Source: Viola odorata
Taxonomy: Eukaryota > Streptophyta > Magnoliopsida > Malpighiales > Violaceae
Direction: 5' to 3'
Length of the DNA stretch: 64,000 nucleotides
Assembly (NCBI GenBank): GCA_963691705.1
Contig: OY829541.1
Location: 30,082,719 to 30,146,718, forward strand
Part shown: positions 18,994 to 31,547 of the stretch, in pieces
Layout: the number at the start of each line of letters is the position of its first letter
How positions within the stretch are numbered: the stretch's first letter is position 1
Translations under genes and position numbers: made by a program
The notes under the pieces: model-generated
Told to the model about the DNA's origin: nothing
The model's database searches: none
What the model saw: the letters and a program-made list of their open reading frames with translations, nothing else

Positions 18994-19851
18994 GTTGGTA
19001 GCGGAGCTTAAGGCGTTCAAAGATTGGTAAGTATCTTTATTTGTTTCAAGTTTTCATCGTTGAAATCGGTAATTCATTCTACTCCATTCAAAACCGATTT
19101 CTTTGCTGTGCTTGGTTCGTTTATGTGCAAATTCTGGTCAGTTGTCAAAATCGAATTTTAATATATAGCTATTGAAGTCCGATTTGGGTGATTGTGGTTG
19201 CGTTGGAAAGCTGCACTTGTAAGGATTCCTAATCAAAAAGAATCAAGTGATTCCGATACCGGAGTCAAAAGTTATAGTCGATTTACTAAATTGTGTTTCT
19301 GCCAAATCCTGCACAATTTTAAGTTGTCGAAATTAATTTTAATATATAGCTACTGAAGTCAGTTTTGAGTGAAAAAGGATCCGTTGGAAAGCTGTGTTAG
19401 TTGGGCTTCCGTATCAAAAAGAATCAATCGATTCAGAGTTAAGAATAAAAAGTTGTGATCAAAACACTAAGCTGTGTTCATAGTCAAAAAAAAAAAAAAA
19501 ACAGAACTGAAATTGAACTTGTTGAGTCCTTTCGAGTCGATTTTGAGCTTTCTTTGATTCCTTGAAATTGCCTTCTACTCTACTTGCTATTTGTTTGATT
19601 GGTTGTTCTTGCAATTACTCAAATATCAAGTGTCACAATTCTTTTCAGTGCTAGTTTTCTTTGAGAGTCTTCTTGGAAGCTTTTCTTGAACTCTTGAGTC
19701 TTACTAACACTTGAACAATTGCAGGGATTATTTGAGTGAATTTTGTGAGAGCATGAGAGAGTTCAAACATGAGAGTAAACACGTGAGGGAGTGCTAGGAT
19801 TAGTGCAATTTTATGCTTCTTTTCGTGTTGTGAATTTACAGGAATTGCAGT

Positions 19852-21015
19852 ATGTCTTACACGCAATGGTCTAAGAGGCGAGATTATGAGGATGATGTCC
19901 GTACTCACCTCAGACGTGAGCATCTCCGAAAGTTGGAGACCTTGACGCAAGGAAATAAGAGTGTTGAAGAGTACTTTAATGAGATGAAGATTGCTTTGAA
20001 GAGAGCACAAGTCAAGGAGACCAAAAGGGAGACGATGACAAGATTCTTCGAAGGCCTCAACCAAGAGATAATTGATCCACTGCATTACACTGAGTTCTTC
20101 TCCTTAGAGGGTATGTTACAAGCGGCGATCACCATAGAGAAACTCAATGTGAGATTGGATGAACTTGTGCGAGAACACCAAGCCAGGGATAAGCACATTA
20201 GAGAACTAATTGAGAGGCTTCGTGGCGGTGCACCACGGCGAGAGGATGTCAAGAATACTACAACGCTTGCGATTGAGTGTGACTTGAGTGTCCAGGGGAA
20301 AGCAGAAGTGAGTGAGCGAGAAAAAGAAGAGGGTTTAAAAGAACCCAAAGTCTTAGAGAAGACTAATCAAAATAGCCCCCATGAAAAGAGTGAGCATGGG
20401 TTAACTAATTCTTCTTCTTCTTATTTATTCTCTTCAGGGCAGCAAAAGCAAGATGTTTTGAAGGAGAAGGAGTTGTCTAAGTTGCAACAATTAGAGTTGG
20501 ATGCCTTGGGTAATCCCTTTCCTTCATGTGTTTCCTTTGTTGATTCTAATAGAATTGTTGTCTTAAAAGAATCAGATTCGAGGGCGAATCTTTTCGAAGG
20601 GGAAGGGAATGATACGATCCTAGCCCCATGGTTAACCCCAGTGACGTTAATGCAACCCCTAGACATGGAGACAAGGCAGGAGACGCTGCTTGATCAAGCT
20701 TTCAGGCAAAGGATGACATGGAAGGTGCCTTGGAGGCGCAGACACAACAGGCAACTTCGTCAGAACGTATCTGGAGCTTTACATGTAGGAATCGTGCGAT
20801 CGACCTCTCGTTGGAAACTTCAGGATGTTATCTTTCAAGTGGGACAAGATTCAGCTCATTTGGCCCAGTGGTTTGAAAGTTATGGACGTAAACATTATGG
20901 CGCGCAGTCTGTGCGTGAGACAACATACAACTTGAAGTTTCGGCCCAAACCTTGGCCCGATGATGGAGAACTCGACATGGGCTGCTGGAATGTATTTAAA
21001 TATATTTATATTTAA
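19852..21015 (+). CDS. gag: gag-like ORF, unit 8
   Basis: Intact; same two synonymous markers as units 6 and 7, with no other difference noted. Confidence 0.8.
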   Translation: MSYTQWSKRRDYEDDVRTHLRREHLRKLETLTQGNKSVEEYFNEMKIALKRAQVKETKRETMTRFFEGLNQEIIDPLHYTEFFSLEGMLQAAITIEKLNVRLDELVREHQARDKHIRELIERLRGGAPRREDVKNTTTLAIECDLSVQGKAEVSEREKEEGLKEPKVLEKTNQNSPHEKSEHGLTNSSSSYLFSSGQQKQDVLKEKELSKLQQLELDALGNPFPSCVSFVDSNRIVVLKESDSRANLFEGEGNDTILAPWLTPVTLMQPLDMETRQETLLDQAFRQRMTWKVPWRRRHNRQLRQNVSGALHVGIVRSTSRWKLQDVIFQVGQDSAHLAQWFESYGRKHYGAQSVRETTYNLKFRPKPWPDDGELDMGCWNVFKYIYI

Positions 21016-21504
21016 TGTAATTAATTAGTTAGTTAATTAGTTAATTAAGTTATTTTCTTTAATTAGAACTTCTACTTCTATTCCTATTAGAACTCCTACT
21101 TCTATTCCTATTAGGGTTTGCTTGTAACCTATATAAGGAGCCGCTTGGCCTCCTTAGAAACTTGGCTGTTATTTGATAAATTGAGATATTCTCTTTAATC
21201 TCCGCCCCTTGTTCAAGTTGGTCGAACCTTGTTCTTCTTGAGTCTGCAATACTTGAGTCGTATATAAGTAAATCTTGGAATTGCGTTATTGTGTCGTTTC
21301 TCTTAGTGTGATTCTCACATCGTTGAGTCTAGTCCTAAGAATCCGATTCAAGATCCTTGACTTGAAATCGATTAGGGCTCTTAGCACAGGTTAGCTAAGT
21401 GGTCTAAGCTCGTACCTGTCGAGTTATTTATTTCCGCAGGAAATCCGTCTTTGAACAAAGATCAAAATTGGTGCTACGCATCCTAAGGAACCAGGATCGT
21501 ATCA
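21016..21504 (+). repeat. Putative LTR, unit 9
   Basis: TATA box at 21130; no private change seen. Leader 21505-22362, 16-A tract. Confidence 0.7.
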
Positions 21505-22362
21505 GTTGGTAGCGGAGCTTAAGGCGTTCAAAGATTGGTAAGTATCTTTATTTGTTTCAAGTTTTCATCGTTGAAATCGGTAATTCATTCTACTCCATTC
21601 AAAACCGATTTCTTTGCTGTGCTTGGTTCGTTTATGTGCAAATTCTGGTCAGTTGTCAAAATCGAATTTTAATATATAGCTATTGAAGTCCGATTTGGGT
21701 GATTGTGGTTGCGTTGGAAAGCTGCACTTGTAAGGATTCCTAATCAAAAAGAATCAAGTGATTCCGATACCGGAGTCAAAAGTTATAGTCGATTTACTAA
21801 ATTGTGTTTCTGCCAAATCCTGCACAATTTTAAGTTGTCGAAATTAATTTTAATATATAGCTACTGAAGTCAGTTTTGAGTGAAAAAGGATCCGTTGGAA
21901 AGCTGTGTTAGTTGGGCTTCCGTATCAAAAAGAATCAATCGATTCAGAGTTAAGAATAAAAAGTTGTGATCAAAACACTAAGCTGTGTTCATAGTCAAAA
22001 AAAAAAAAAAAACAGAACTGAAATTGAACTTGTTGAGTCCTTTCGAGTCGATTTTGAGCTTTCTTTGATTCCTTGAAATTGCCTTCTACTCTACTTGCTA
22101 TTTGTTTGATTGGTTGTTCTTGCAATTACTCAAATATCAAGTGTCACAATTCTTTTCAGTGCTAGTTTTCTTTGAGAGTCTTCTTGGAAGCTTTTCTTGA
22201 ACTCTTGAGTCTTACTAACACTTGAACAATTGCAGGGATTATTTGAGTGAATTTTGTGAGAGCATGAGAGAGTTCAAACATGAGAGTAAACACGTGAGGG
22301 AGTGCTAGGATTAGTGCAATTTTATGCTTCTTTTCGTGTTGTGAATTTACAGGAATTGCAGT

Positions 22363-23526
22363 ATGTCTTACACGCAATGGTCTAAGAGGCGAGATTATGA
22401 GGATGATGTCCGTACTCACCTCAGACGTGAACATCTCCGAAAGTTGGAGACCTTGACGCAAGGAAATAAGAGTGTTGAAGAGTACTTTAATGAGATGAAG
22501 ATTGCTTTGAAGAGAGCACAAGTCAAGGAGACCAAAAGGGAGACGATGACAAGATTCTTCGAAGGCCTCAACCAAGAGATAATTGATCCACTGCATTACA
22601 CTGAGTTCTTCTCCTTAGAGGGTATGTTACAAGCGGCGATCACCATAGAGAAACTCAATGTGAGATTGGATGAACTTGTGCGAGAACACCAAGCCAGGGA
22701 TAAGCACATTAGAGAACTAATTGAGAGGCTTCGTGGCGGTGCACCACGGCGAGAGGATGTCAAGAATACTACAACGCTTGCGATTGAGTGTGACTTGAGT
22801 GTCCAGGGGAAAGCAGAAGTGAGTGAGCGAGAAAAAGAAGAGGGTTTAAAAGAACCCAAAGTCTTAGAGAAGACTAATCAAAATAGCCCCCATGAAAAGA
22901 GTGAGCATGGGTTAACTAATTCTTCTTCTTCTTATTTATTCTCTTCAGGGCAGCAAAAGCAAGATGTTTTGAAGGAGAAGGAGTTGTCTAAGTTGCAACA
23001 ATTAGAGTTGGATGCCTTGGGTAATCCCTTTCCTTCATGTGTTTCCTTTGTTGATTCTAATAGAATTGTTGTCTTAAAAGAATCAGATTCGAGGGCGAAT
23101 CTTTTCGAAGGGGAAGGGAATGATACGATCCTAGCCCCATGGTTAACCCTAGTGACGTTAATGCAACCCCTAGACATGGAGACAAGGCAGGAGACGCTGC
23201 TTGATCAAGCTTTCAGGCAAAGGATGACATGGAAGGTGCCTTGGAGGCGCAGACACAACAGGCAACTTCGTCAGAACGTATCTGGAGCTTTACATGTAGG
23301 AATCGTGCGATCGACCTCTCGTTGGAAACTTCAGGATGTTATCTTTCAAGTGGGACAAGATTCAGCTCATTTGGCCCAGTGGTTTGAAAGTTATGGACGT
23401 AAACATTATGGCGCGCAGTCTGTGCGTGAGACAACATACAACTTGAAGTTTCGGCCCAAACCTTGGCCCGATGATGGAGAACTCGACATGGGCTGCTGGA
23501 ATGTATTTAAATATATTTATATTTAA
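22363..23526 (+). CDS. gag: gag-like ORF, unit 9
   Basis: Intact; carries both block markers plus two private changes: G-to-A at 22431 (synonymous) and C-to-T at 23150 (Pro263 to Leu). Confidence 0.8.
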   Translation: MSYTQWSKRRDYEDDVRTHLRREHLRKLETLTQGNKSVEEYFNEMKIALKRAQVKETKRETMTRFFEGLNQEIIDPLHYTEFFSLEGMLQAAITIEKLNVRLDELVREHQARDKHIRELIERLRGGAPRREDVKNTTTLAIECDLSVQGKAEVSEREKEEGLKEPKVLEKTNQNSPHEKSEHGLTNSSSSYLFSSGQQKQDVLKEKELSKLQQLELDALGNPFPSCVSFVDSNRIVVLKESDSRANLFEGEGNDTILAPWLTLVTLMQPLDMETRQETLLDQAFRQRMTWKVPWRRRHNRQLRQNVSGALHVGIVRSTSRWKLQDVIFQVGQDSAHLAQWFESYGRKHYGAQSVRETTYNLKFRPKPWPDDGELDMGCWNVFKYIYI

Positions 23527-24015
23527 TGTAATTAATTAGTTAGTTAATTAGTTAATTAAGTTATTTTCTTTAATTAGAACTTCTACTTCTATTCCTATTA
23601 GAACTCCTACTTCTATTCCTATTAGGGTTTGCTTGTAACCTATATAAGGAGCCGCTTGGCCTCCTTAGAAACTTGGCTGTTATTTGATAAATTGAGATAT
23701 TCTCTTTAATCTCCGCCCCTTGTTCAAGTTGGTCGAACCTTGTTCTTCTTGAGTCTGCAATACTTGAGTCGTATATAAGTAAATCTTGGAATTGCGTTAT
23801 TGTGTCGTTTCTCTTAGTGTGATTCTCACATCGTTGAGTCTAGTCCTAAGAATCCGATTCAAGATCCTTGACTTGAAATCGATTAGGGCTCTTAGCACAG
23901 GTTAGCTAAGTGGTCTAAGCTCGTACCTGTCGAGTTATTTATTTCCGCAGGAAATCCGTCTTTGAACAAAGATCAAAATTGGTGCTACGCATCCTAAGGA
24001 ACCAGGATCGTATCA
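23527..24015 (+). repeat. Putative LTR, unit 10
   Basis: TATA box at 23641. Leader 24016-24873, 16-A tract; upstream ORF in the GAGAGAG form. Confidence 0.7.
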
Positions 24016-24873
24016 GTTGGTAGCGGAGCTTAAGGCGTTCAAAGATTGGTAAGTATCTTTATTTGTTTCAAGTTTTCATCGTTGAAATCGGTAATTCATT
24101 CTACTCCATTCAAAACCGATTTCTTTGCTGTGCTTGGTTCGTTTATGTGCAAATTCTGGTCAGTTGTCAAAATCGAATTTTAATATATAGCTATTGAAGT
24201 CCGATTTGGGTGATTGTGGTTGCGTTGGAAAGCTGCACTTGTAAGGATTCCTAATCAAAAAGAATCAAGTGATTCCGATACCGGAGTCAAAAGTTATAGT
24301 CGATTTACTAAATTGTGTTTCTGCCAAATCCTGCACAATTTTAAGTTGTCGAAATTAATTTTAATATATAGCTACTGAAGTCAGTTTTGAGTGAAAAAGG
24401 ATCCGTTGGAAAGCTGTGTTAGTTGGGCTTCCGTATCAAAAAGAATCAATCGATTCAGAGTTAAGAATAAAAAGTTGTGATCAAAACACTAAGCTGTGTT
24501 CATAGTCAAAAAAAAAAAAAAAACAGAACTGAAATTGAACTTGTTGAGTCCTTTCGAGTCGATTTTGAGCTTTCTTTGATTCCTTGAAATTGCCTTCTAC
24601 TCTACTTGCTATTTGTTTGATTGGTTGTTCTTGCAATTACTCAAATATCAAGTGTCACAATTCTTTTCAGTGCTAGTTTTCTTTGAGAGTCTTCTTGGAA
24701 GCTTTTCTTGAACTCTTGAGTCTTACTAACACTTGAACAATTGCAGGGATTATTTGAGTGAATTTTGTGAGAGCATGAGAGAGTTCAAACATGAGAGTAA
24801 ACACGTGAGGGAGTGCTAGGATTAGTGCAATTTTATGCTTCTTTTCGTGTTGTGAATTTACAGGAATTGCAGT

Positions 24874-26037
24874 ATGTCTTACACGCAATGGTCTAAGAGG
24901 CGAGATTATGAGGATGATGTCCGTACTCACCTCAGACGTGAGCATCTCCGAAAGTTGGAGACCTTGACGCAAGGAAATAAGAGTGTTGAAGAGTACTTTA
25001 ATGAGATGAAGATTGCTTTGAAGAGAGCACAAGTCAAGGAGACCAAAAGGGAGACGATGACAAGATTCTTCGAAGGCCTCAACCAAGAGATAATTGATCC
25101 ACTGCATTACACTGAGTTCTTCTCCTTAGAGGGTATGTTACAAGCGGCGATCACCATAGAGAAACTCAATGTGAGATTGGATGAACTTGTGCGAGAACAC
25201 CAAGCCAGGGATAAGCACATTAGAGAACTAATTGAGAGGCTTCGTGGCGGTGCACCACGGCGAGAGGATGTCAAGAATACTACAACGCTTGCGATTGAGT
25301 GTGACTTGAGTGTCCAGGGGAAAGCAGAAGTGAGTGAGCGAGAAAAAGAAGAGGGTTTAAAAGAACCCAAAGTCTTAGAGAAGACTAATCAAAATAGCCC
25401 CCATGAAAAGAGTGAGCATGGGTTAACTAATTCTTCTTCTTCTTATTTATTCTCTTCAGGGCAGCAAAAGCAAGATGTTTTGAAGGAGAAGGAGTTGTCT
25501 AAGTTGCAACAATTAGAGTTGGATGCCTTGGGTAATCCCTTTCCTTCATGTGTTTCCTTTGTTGATTCTAATAGAATTGTTGTCTTAAAAGAATCAGATT
25601 CGAGGGCGAATCTTTTCGAAGGGGAAGGGAATGATACGATCCTAGCCCCATGGTTAACCCCAGTGACGTTAATGCAACCCCTAGACATGGAGACAAGGCA
25701 GGAGACGCTGCTTGATCAAGCTTTCAGGCAAAGGATGACATGGAAGGTGCCTTGGAGGCGCAGACACAACAGGCAACTTCGTCAGAACGTATCTGGAGCT
25801 TTACATGTAGGAATCGTGCGATCGACCTCTCGTTGGAAACTTCAGGATGTTATCTTTCAGGTGGGACAAGATTCAGCTCATTTGGCCCAGTGGTTTGAAA
25901 GTTATGGACGTAAACATTATGGCGCGCAGTCTGTGCGTGAGACAACATACAACTTGAAGTTTCGGCCCAAACCTTGGCCCGATGATGGAGAACTCGACAT
26001 GGGCTGCTGGAATGTATTTAAATATATTTATATTTAA
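24874..26037 (+). CDS. gag: gag-like ORF, unit 10
   Basis: Intact. It has the GGTTTA marker (25354 area) but not CAA at codon 329, so it is a recombinant-looking boundary between the unit 6-9 block and the units to the right. Confidence 0.8.
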   Translation: MSYTQWSKRRDYEDDVRTHLRREHLRKLETLTQGNKSVEEYFNEMKIALKRAQVKETKRETMTRFFEGLNQEIIDPLHYTEFFSLEGMLQAAITIEKLNVRLDELVREHQARDKHIRELIERLRGGAPRREDVKNTTTLAIECDLSVQGKAEVSEREKEEGLKEPKVLEKTNQNSPHEKSEHGLTNSSSSYLFSSGQQKQDVLKEKELSKLQQLELDALGNPFPSCVSFVDSNRIVVLKESDSRANLFEGEGNDTILAPWLTPVTLMQPLDMETRQETLLDQAFRQRMTWKVPWRRRHNRQLRQNVSGALHVGIVRSTSRWKLQDVIFQVGQDSAHLAQWFESYGRKHYGAQSVRETTYNLKFRPKPWPDDGELDMGCWNVFKYIYI

Positions 26038-26526
26038 TGTAATTAATTAGTTAGTTAATTAGTTAATTAAGTTATTTTCTTTAATTAGAACTTCTACTTC
26101 TATTCCTATTAGAACTCCTACTTCTATTCCTATTAGGGTTTGCTTGTAACCTATATAAGGAGCCGCTTGGCCTCCTTAGAAACTTGGCTGTTATTTGATA
26201 AATTGAGATATTCTCTTTAATCTCCGCCCCTTGTTCAAGTTGGTCGAACCTTGTTCTTCTTGAGTCTGCAATACTTGAGTCGTATATAAGTAAATCTTGG
26301 AATTGCGTTATTGTGTCGTTTCTCTTAGTGTGATTCTCACATCGTTGAGTCTAGTCCTAAGAATCCGATTCAAGATCCTTGACTTGAAATCGATTAGGGC
26401 TCTTAGCACAGGTTAGCTAAGTGGTCTAAGCTCGTACCTGTCGAGTTATTTATTTCCGCAGGAAATCCGTCTTTGAACAAAGATCAAAATTGGTGCTACG
26501 CATCCTAAGGAACCAGGATCGTATCA
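26038..26526 (+). repeat. Putative LTR, unit 11
   Basis: TATA box at 26152. The leader 26527-27384 is the first with G-to-C in the upstream ORF (AGACAG, 27289 area), which marks units 11-13 and 15-21. Confidence 0.7.
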
Positions 26527-27384
26527 GTTGGTAGCGGAGCTTAAGGCGTTCAAAGATTGGTAAGTATCTTTATTTGTTTCAAGTTTTCATCGTTGAAATC
26601 GGTAATTCATTCTACTCCATTCAAAACCGATTTCTTTGCTGTGCTTGGTTCGTTTATGTGCAAATTCTGGTCAGTTGTCAAAATCGAATTTTAATATATA
26701 GCTATTGAAGTCCGATTTGGGTGATTGTGGTTGCGTTGGAAAGCTGCACTTGTAAGGATTCCTAATCAAAAAGAATCAAGTGATTCCGATACCGGAGTCA
26801 AAAGTTATAGTCGATTTACTAAATTGTGTTTCTGCCAAATCCTGCACAATTTTAAGTTGTCGAAATTAATTTTAATATATAGCTACTGAAGTCAGTTTTG
26901 AGTGAAAAAGGATCCGTTGGAAAGCTGTGTTAGTTGGGCTTCCGTATCAAAAAGAATCAATCGATTCAGAGTTAAGAATAAAAAGTTGTGATCAAAACAC
27001 TAAGCTGTGTTCATAGTCAAAAAAAAAAAAAAAACAGAACTGAAATTGAACTTGTTGAGTCCTTTCGAGTCGATTTTGAGCTTTCTTTGATTCCTTGAAA
27101 TTGCCTTCTACTCTACTTGCTATTTGTTTGATTGGTTGTTCTTGCAATTACTCAAATATCAAGTGTCACAATTCTTTTCAGTGCTAGTTTTCTTTGAGAG
27201 TCTTCTTGGAAGCTTTTCTTGAACTCTTGAGTCTTACTAACACTTGAACAATTGCAGGGATTATTTGAGTGAATTTTGTGAGAGCATGAGACAGTTCAAA
27301 CATGAGAGTAAACACGTGAGGGAGTGCTAGGATTAGTGCAATTTTATGCTTCTTTTCGTGTTGTGAATTTACAGGAATTGCAGT

Positions 27385-28548
27385 ATGTCTTACACGCAAT
27401 GGTCTAAGAGGCGAGATTATGAGGATGATGTCCGTACTCACCTCAGACGTGAGCATCTCCGAAAGTTGGAGACCTTGACGCAAGGAAATAAGAGTGTTGA
27501 AGAGTACTTTAATGAGATGAAGATTGCTTTGAAGAGAGCACAAGTCAAGGAGACCAAAAGGGAGACGATGACAAGATTCTTCGAAGGCCTCAACCAAGAG
27601 ATAATTGATCCACTGCATTACACTGAGTTCTTCTCCTTAGAGGGTATGTTACAAGCGGCGATCACCATAGAGAAACTCAATGTGAGATTGGATGAACTTG
27701 TGCGAGAACACCAAGCCAGGGATAAGCACATTAGAGAACTAATTGAGAGGCTTCGTGGCGGTGCACCACGGCGAGAGGATGTCAAGAATACTACAACGCT
27801 TGCGATTGAGTGTGACTTGAGTGTCCAGGGGAAAGCAGAAGTGAGTGAGCGAGAAAAAGAAGAGGGCTTAAAAGAACCCAAAGTCTTAGAGAAGACTAAT
27901 CAAAATAGCCCCCATGAAAAGAGTGAGCATGGGTTAACTAATTCTTCTTCTTCTTATTTATTCTCTTCAGGGCAGCAAAAGCAAGATGTTTTGAAGGAGA
28001 AGGAGTTGTCTAAGTTGCAACAATTAGAGTTGGATGCCTTGGGTAATCCCTTTCCTTCATGTGTTTCCTTTGTTGATTCTAATAGAATTGTTGTCTTAAA
28101 AGAATCAGATTCGAGGGCGAATCTTTTCGAAGGGGAAGGGAATGATACGATCCTAGCCCCATGGTTAACCCCAGTGACGTTAATGCAACCCCTAGACATG
28201 GAGACAAGGCAGGAGACGCTGCTTGATCAAGCTTTCAGGCAAAGGATGACATGGAAGGTGCCTTGGAGGCGCAGACACAACAGGCAACTTCGTCAGAACG
28301 TATCTGGAGCTTTACATGTAGGAATCGTGCGATCGACCTCTCGTTGGAAACTTCAGGATGTTATCTTTCAGGTGGGACAAGATTCAGCTCATTTGGCCCA
28401 GTGGTTTGAAAGTTATGGACGTAAACATTATGGCGCGCAGTCTGTGCGTGAGACAACATACAACTTGAAGTTTCGGCCCAAACCTTGGCCCGATGATGGA
28501 GAACTCGACATGGGCTGCTGGAATGTATTTAAATATATTTATATTTAA
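27385..28548 (+). CDS. gag: gag-like ORF, unit 11
   Basis: Intact, common protein sequence; both unit 6-9 markers absent. Confidence 0.8.
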   Translation: MSYTQWSKRRDYEDDVRTHLRREHLRKLETLTQGNKSVEEYFNEMKIALKRAQVKETKRETMTRFFEGLNQEIIDPLHYTEFFSLEGMLQAAITIEKLNVRLDELVREHQARDKHIRELIERLRGGAPRREDVKNTTTLAIECDLSVQGKAEVSEREKEEGLKEPKVLEKTNQNSPHEKSEHGLTNSSSSYLFSSGQQKQDVLKEKELSKLQQLELDALGNPFPSCVSFVDSNRIVVLKESDSRANLFEGEGNDTILAPWLTPVTLMQPLDMETRQETLLDQAFRQRMTWKVPWRRRHNRQLRQNVSGALHVGIVRSTSRWKLQDVIFQVGQDSAHLAQWFESYGRKHYGAQSVRETTYNLKFRPKPWPDDGELDMGCWNVFKYIYI

Positions 28549-29037
28549 TGTAATTAATTAGTTAGTTAATTAGTTAATTAAGTTATTTTCTTTAATTAGA
28601 ACTTCTACTTCTATTCCTATTAGAACTCCTACTTCTATTCCTATTAGGGTTTGCTTGTAACCTATATAAGGAGCCGCTTGGCCTCCTTAGAAACTTGGCT
28701 GTTATTTGATAAATTGAGATATTCTCTTTAATCTCCGCCCCTTGTTCAAGTTGGTCGAACCTTGTTCTTCTTGAGTCTGCAATACTTGAGTCGTATATAA
28801 GTAAATCTTGGAATTGCGTTATTGTGTCGTTTCTCTTAGTGTGATTCTCACATCGTTGAGTCTAGTCCTAAGAATCCGATTCAAGATCCTTGACTTGAAA
28901 TCGATTAGGGCTCTTAGCACAGGTTAGCTAAGTGGTCTAAGCTCGTACCTGTCGAGTTATTTATTTCCGCAGGAAATCCGTCTTTGAACAAAGATCAAAA
29001 TTGGTGCTACGCATCCTAAGGAACCAGGATCGTATCA
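28549..29037 (+). repeat. Putative LTR, unit 12
   Basis: TATA box at 28663. The leader 29038-29894 has a 15-A tract, isolated among 16-A neighbours, and a private C-to-T at 29630. Confidence 0.7.
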
Positions 29038-29894
29038 GTTGGTAGCGGAGCTTAAGGCGTTCAAAGATTGGTAAGTATCTTTATTTGTTTCAAGTTTTCA
29101 TCGTTGAAATCGGTAATTCATTCTACTCCATTCAAAACCGATTTCTTTGCTGTGCTTGGTTCGTTTATGTGCAAATTCTGGTCAGTTGTCAAAATCGAAT
29201 TTTAATATATAGCTATTGAAGTCCGATTTGGGTGATTGTGGTTGCGTTGGAAAGCTGCACTTGTAAGGATTCCTAATCAAAAAGAATCAAGTGATTCCGA
29301 TACCGGAGTCAAAAGTTATAGTCGATTTACTAAATTGTGTTTCTGCCAAATCCTGCACAATTTTAAGTTGTCGAAATTAATTTTAATATATAGCTACTGA
29401 AGTCAGTTTTGAGTGAAAAAGGATCCGTTGGAAAGCTGTGTTAGTTGGGCTTCCGTATCAAAAAGAATCAATCGATTCAGAGTTAAGAATAAAAAGTTGT
29501 GATCAAAACACTAAGCTGTGTTCATAGTCAAAAAAAAAAAAAAACAGAACTGAAATTGAACTTGTTGAGTCCTTTCGAGTCGATTTTGAGCTTTCTTTGA
29601 TTCCTTGAAATTGCCTTCTACTCTACTTGTTATTTGTTTGATTGGTTGTTCTTGCAATTACTCAAATATCAAGTGTCACAATTCTTTTCAGTGCTAGTTT
29701 TCTTTGAGAGTCTTCTTGGAAGCTTTTCTTGAACTCTTGAGTCTTACTAACACTTGAACAATTGCAGGGATTATTTGAGTGAATTTTGTGAGAGCATGAG
29801 ACAGTTCAAACATGAGAGTAAACACGTGAGGGAGTGCTAGGATTAGTGCAATTTTATGCTTCTTTTCGTGTTGTGAATTTACAGGAATTGCAGT

Positions 29895-31058
29895 ATGTCT
29901 TACACGCAATGGTCTAAGAGGCGAGATTATGAGGATGATGTCCGTACTCACCTCAGACGTGAGCATCTCCGAAAGTTGGAGACCTTGACGCAAGGAAATA
30001 AGAGTGTTGAAGAGTACTTTAATGAGATGAAGATTGCTTTGAAGAGAGCACAAGTCAAGGAGACCAAAAGGGAGACGATGACAAGATTCTTCGAAGGCCT
30101 CAACCAAGAGATAATTGATCCACTGCATTACACTGAGTTCTTCTCCTTAGAGGGTATGTTACAAGCGGCGATCACCATAGAGAAACTCAATGTGAGATTG
30201 GATGAACTTGTGCGAGAACACCAAGCCAGGGATAAGCACATTAGAGAACTAATTGAGAGGCTTCGTGGCGGTGCACCACGGCGAGAGGATGTCAAGAATA
30301 CTACAACGCTTGCGATTGAGTGTGACTTGAGTGTCCAGGGGAAAGCAGAAGTGAGTGAGCGAGAAAAAGAAGAGGGCTTAAAAGAACCCAAAGTCTTAGA
30401 GAAGACTAATCAAAATAGCCCCCATGAAAAGAGTGAGCATGGGTTAACTAATTCTTCTTCTTCTTATTTATTCTCTTCAGGGCAGCAAAAGCAAGATGTT
30501 TTGAAGGAGAAGGAGTTGTCTAAGTTGCAACAATTAGAGTTGGATGCCTTGGGTAATCCCTTTCCTTCATGTGTTTCCTTTGTTGATTCTAATAGAATTG
30601 TTGTCTTAAAAGAATCAGATTCGAGGGCGAATCTTTTCGAAGGGGAAGGGAATGATACGATCCTAGCCCCATGGTTAACCCCAGTGACGTTAATGCAACC
30701 CCTAGACATGGAGACAAGGCAGGAGACGCTGCTTGATCAAGCTTTCAGGCAAAGGATGACATGGAAGGTGCCTTGGAGGCGCAGACACAACAGGCAACTT
30801 CGTCAGAACGTATCTGGAGCTTTACATGTAGGAATCGTGCGATCGACCTCTCGTTGGAAACTTCAGGATGTTATCTTTCAGGTGGGACAAGATTCAGCTC
30901 ATTTGGCCCAGTGGTTTGAAAGTTATGGACGTAAACATTATGGCGCGCAGTCTGTGCGTGAGACAACATACAACTTGAAGTTTCGGCCCAAACCTTGGCC
31001 CGATGATGGAGAACTCGACATGGGCTGCTGGAATGTATTTAAATATATTTATATTTAA
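29895..31058 (+). CDS. gag: gag-like ORF, unit 12
   Basis: Intact, common protein sequence, no private coding change noted. Confidence 0.8.
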   Translation: MSYTQWSKRRDYEDDVRTHLRREHLRKLETLTQGNKSVEEYFNEMKIALKRAQVKETKRETMTRFFEGLNQEIIDPLHYTEFFSLEGMLQAAITIEKLNVRLDELVREHQARDKHIRELIERLRGGAPRREDVKNTTTLAIECDLSVQGKAEVSEREKEEGLKEPKVLEKTNQNSPHEKSEHGLTNSSSSYLFSSGQQKQDVLKEKELSKLQQLELDALGNPFPSCVSFVDSNRIVVLKESDSRANLFEGEGNDTILAPWLTPVTLMQPLDMETRQETLLDQAFRQRMTWKVPWRRRHNRQLRQNVSGALHVGIVRSTSRWKLQDVIFQVGQDSAHLAQWFESYGRKHYGAQSVRETTYNLKFRPKPWPDDGELDMGCWNVFKYIYI

Positions 31059-31547
31059 TGTAATTAATTAGTTAGTTAATTAGTTAATTAAGTTATTTTC
31101 TTTAATTAGAACTTCTACTTCTATTCCTATTAGAACTCCTACTTCTATTCCTATTAGGGTTTGCTTGTAACCTATATAAGGAGCCGCTTGGCCTCCTTAG
31201 AAACTTGGCTGTTATTTGATAAATTGAGATATTCTCTTTAATCTCCGCCCCTTGTTCAAGTTGGTCGAACCTTGTTCTTCTTGAGTCTGCAATACTTGAG
31301 TCGTATATAAGTAAATCTTGGAATTGCGTTATTGTGTCGTTTCTCTTAGTGTGATTCTCACATCGTTGAGTCTAGTCCTAAGAATCCGATTCAAGATCCT
31401 TGACTTGAAATCGATTAGGGCTCTTAGCACAGGTTAGCTAAGTGGTCTAAGCTCGTACCTGTCGAGTTATTTATTTCCGCAGGAAATCCGTCTTTGAACA
31501 AAGATCAAAATTGGTGCTACGCATCCTAAGGAACCAGGATCGTATCA
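31059..31547 (+). repeat. Putative LTR, unit 13
   Basis: TATA box at 31173. Leader 31548-32405, 16-A tract, AGACAG form. Confidence 0.7.
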
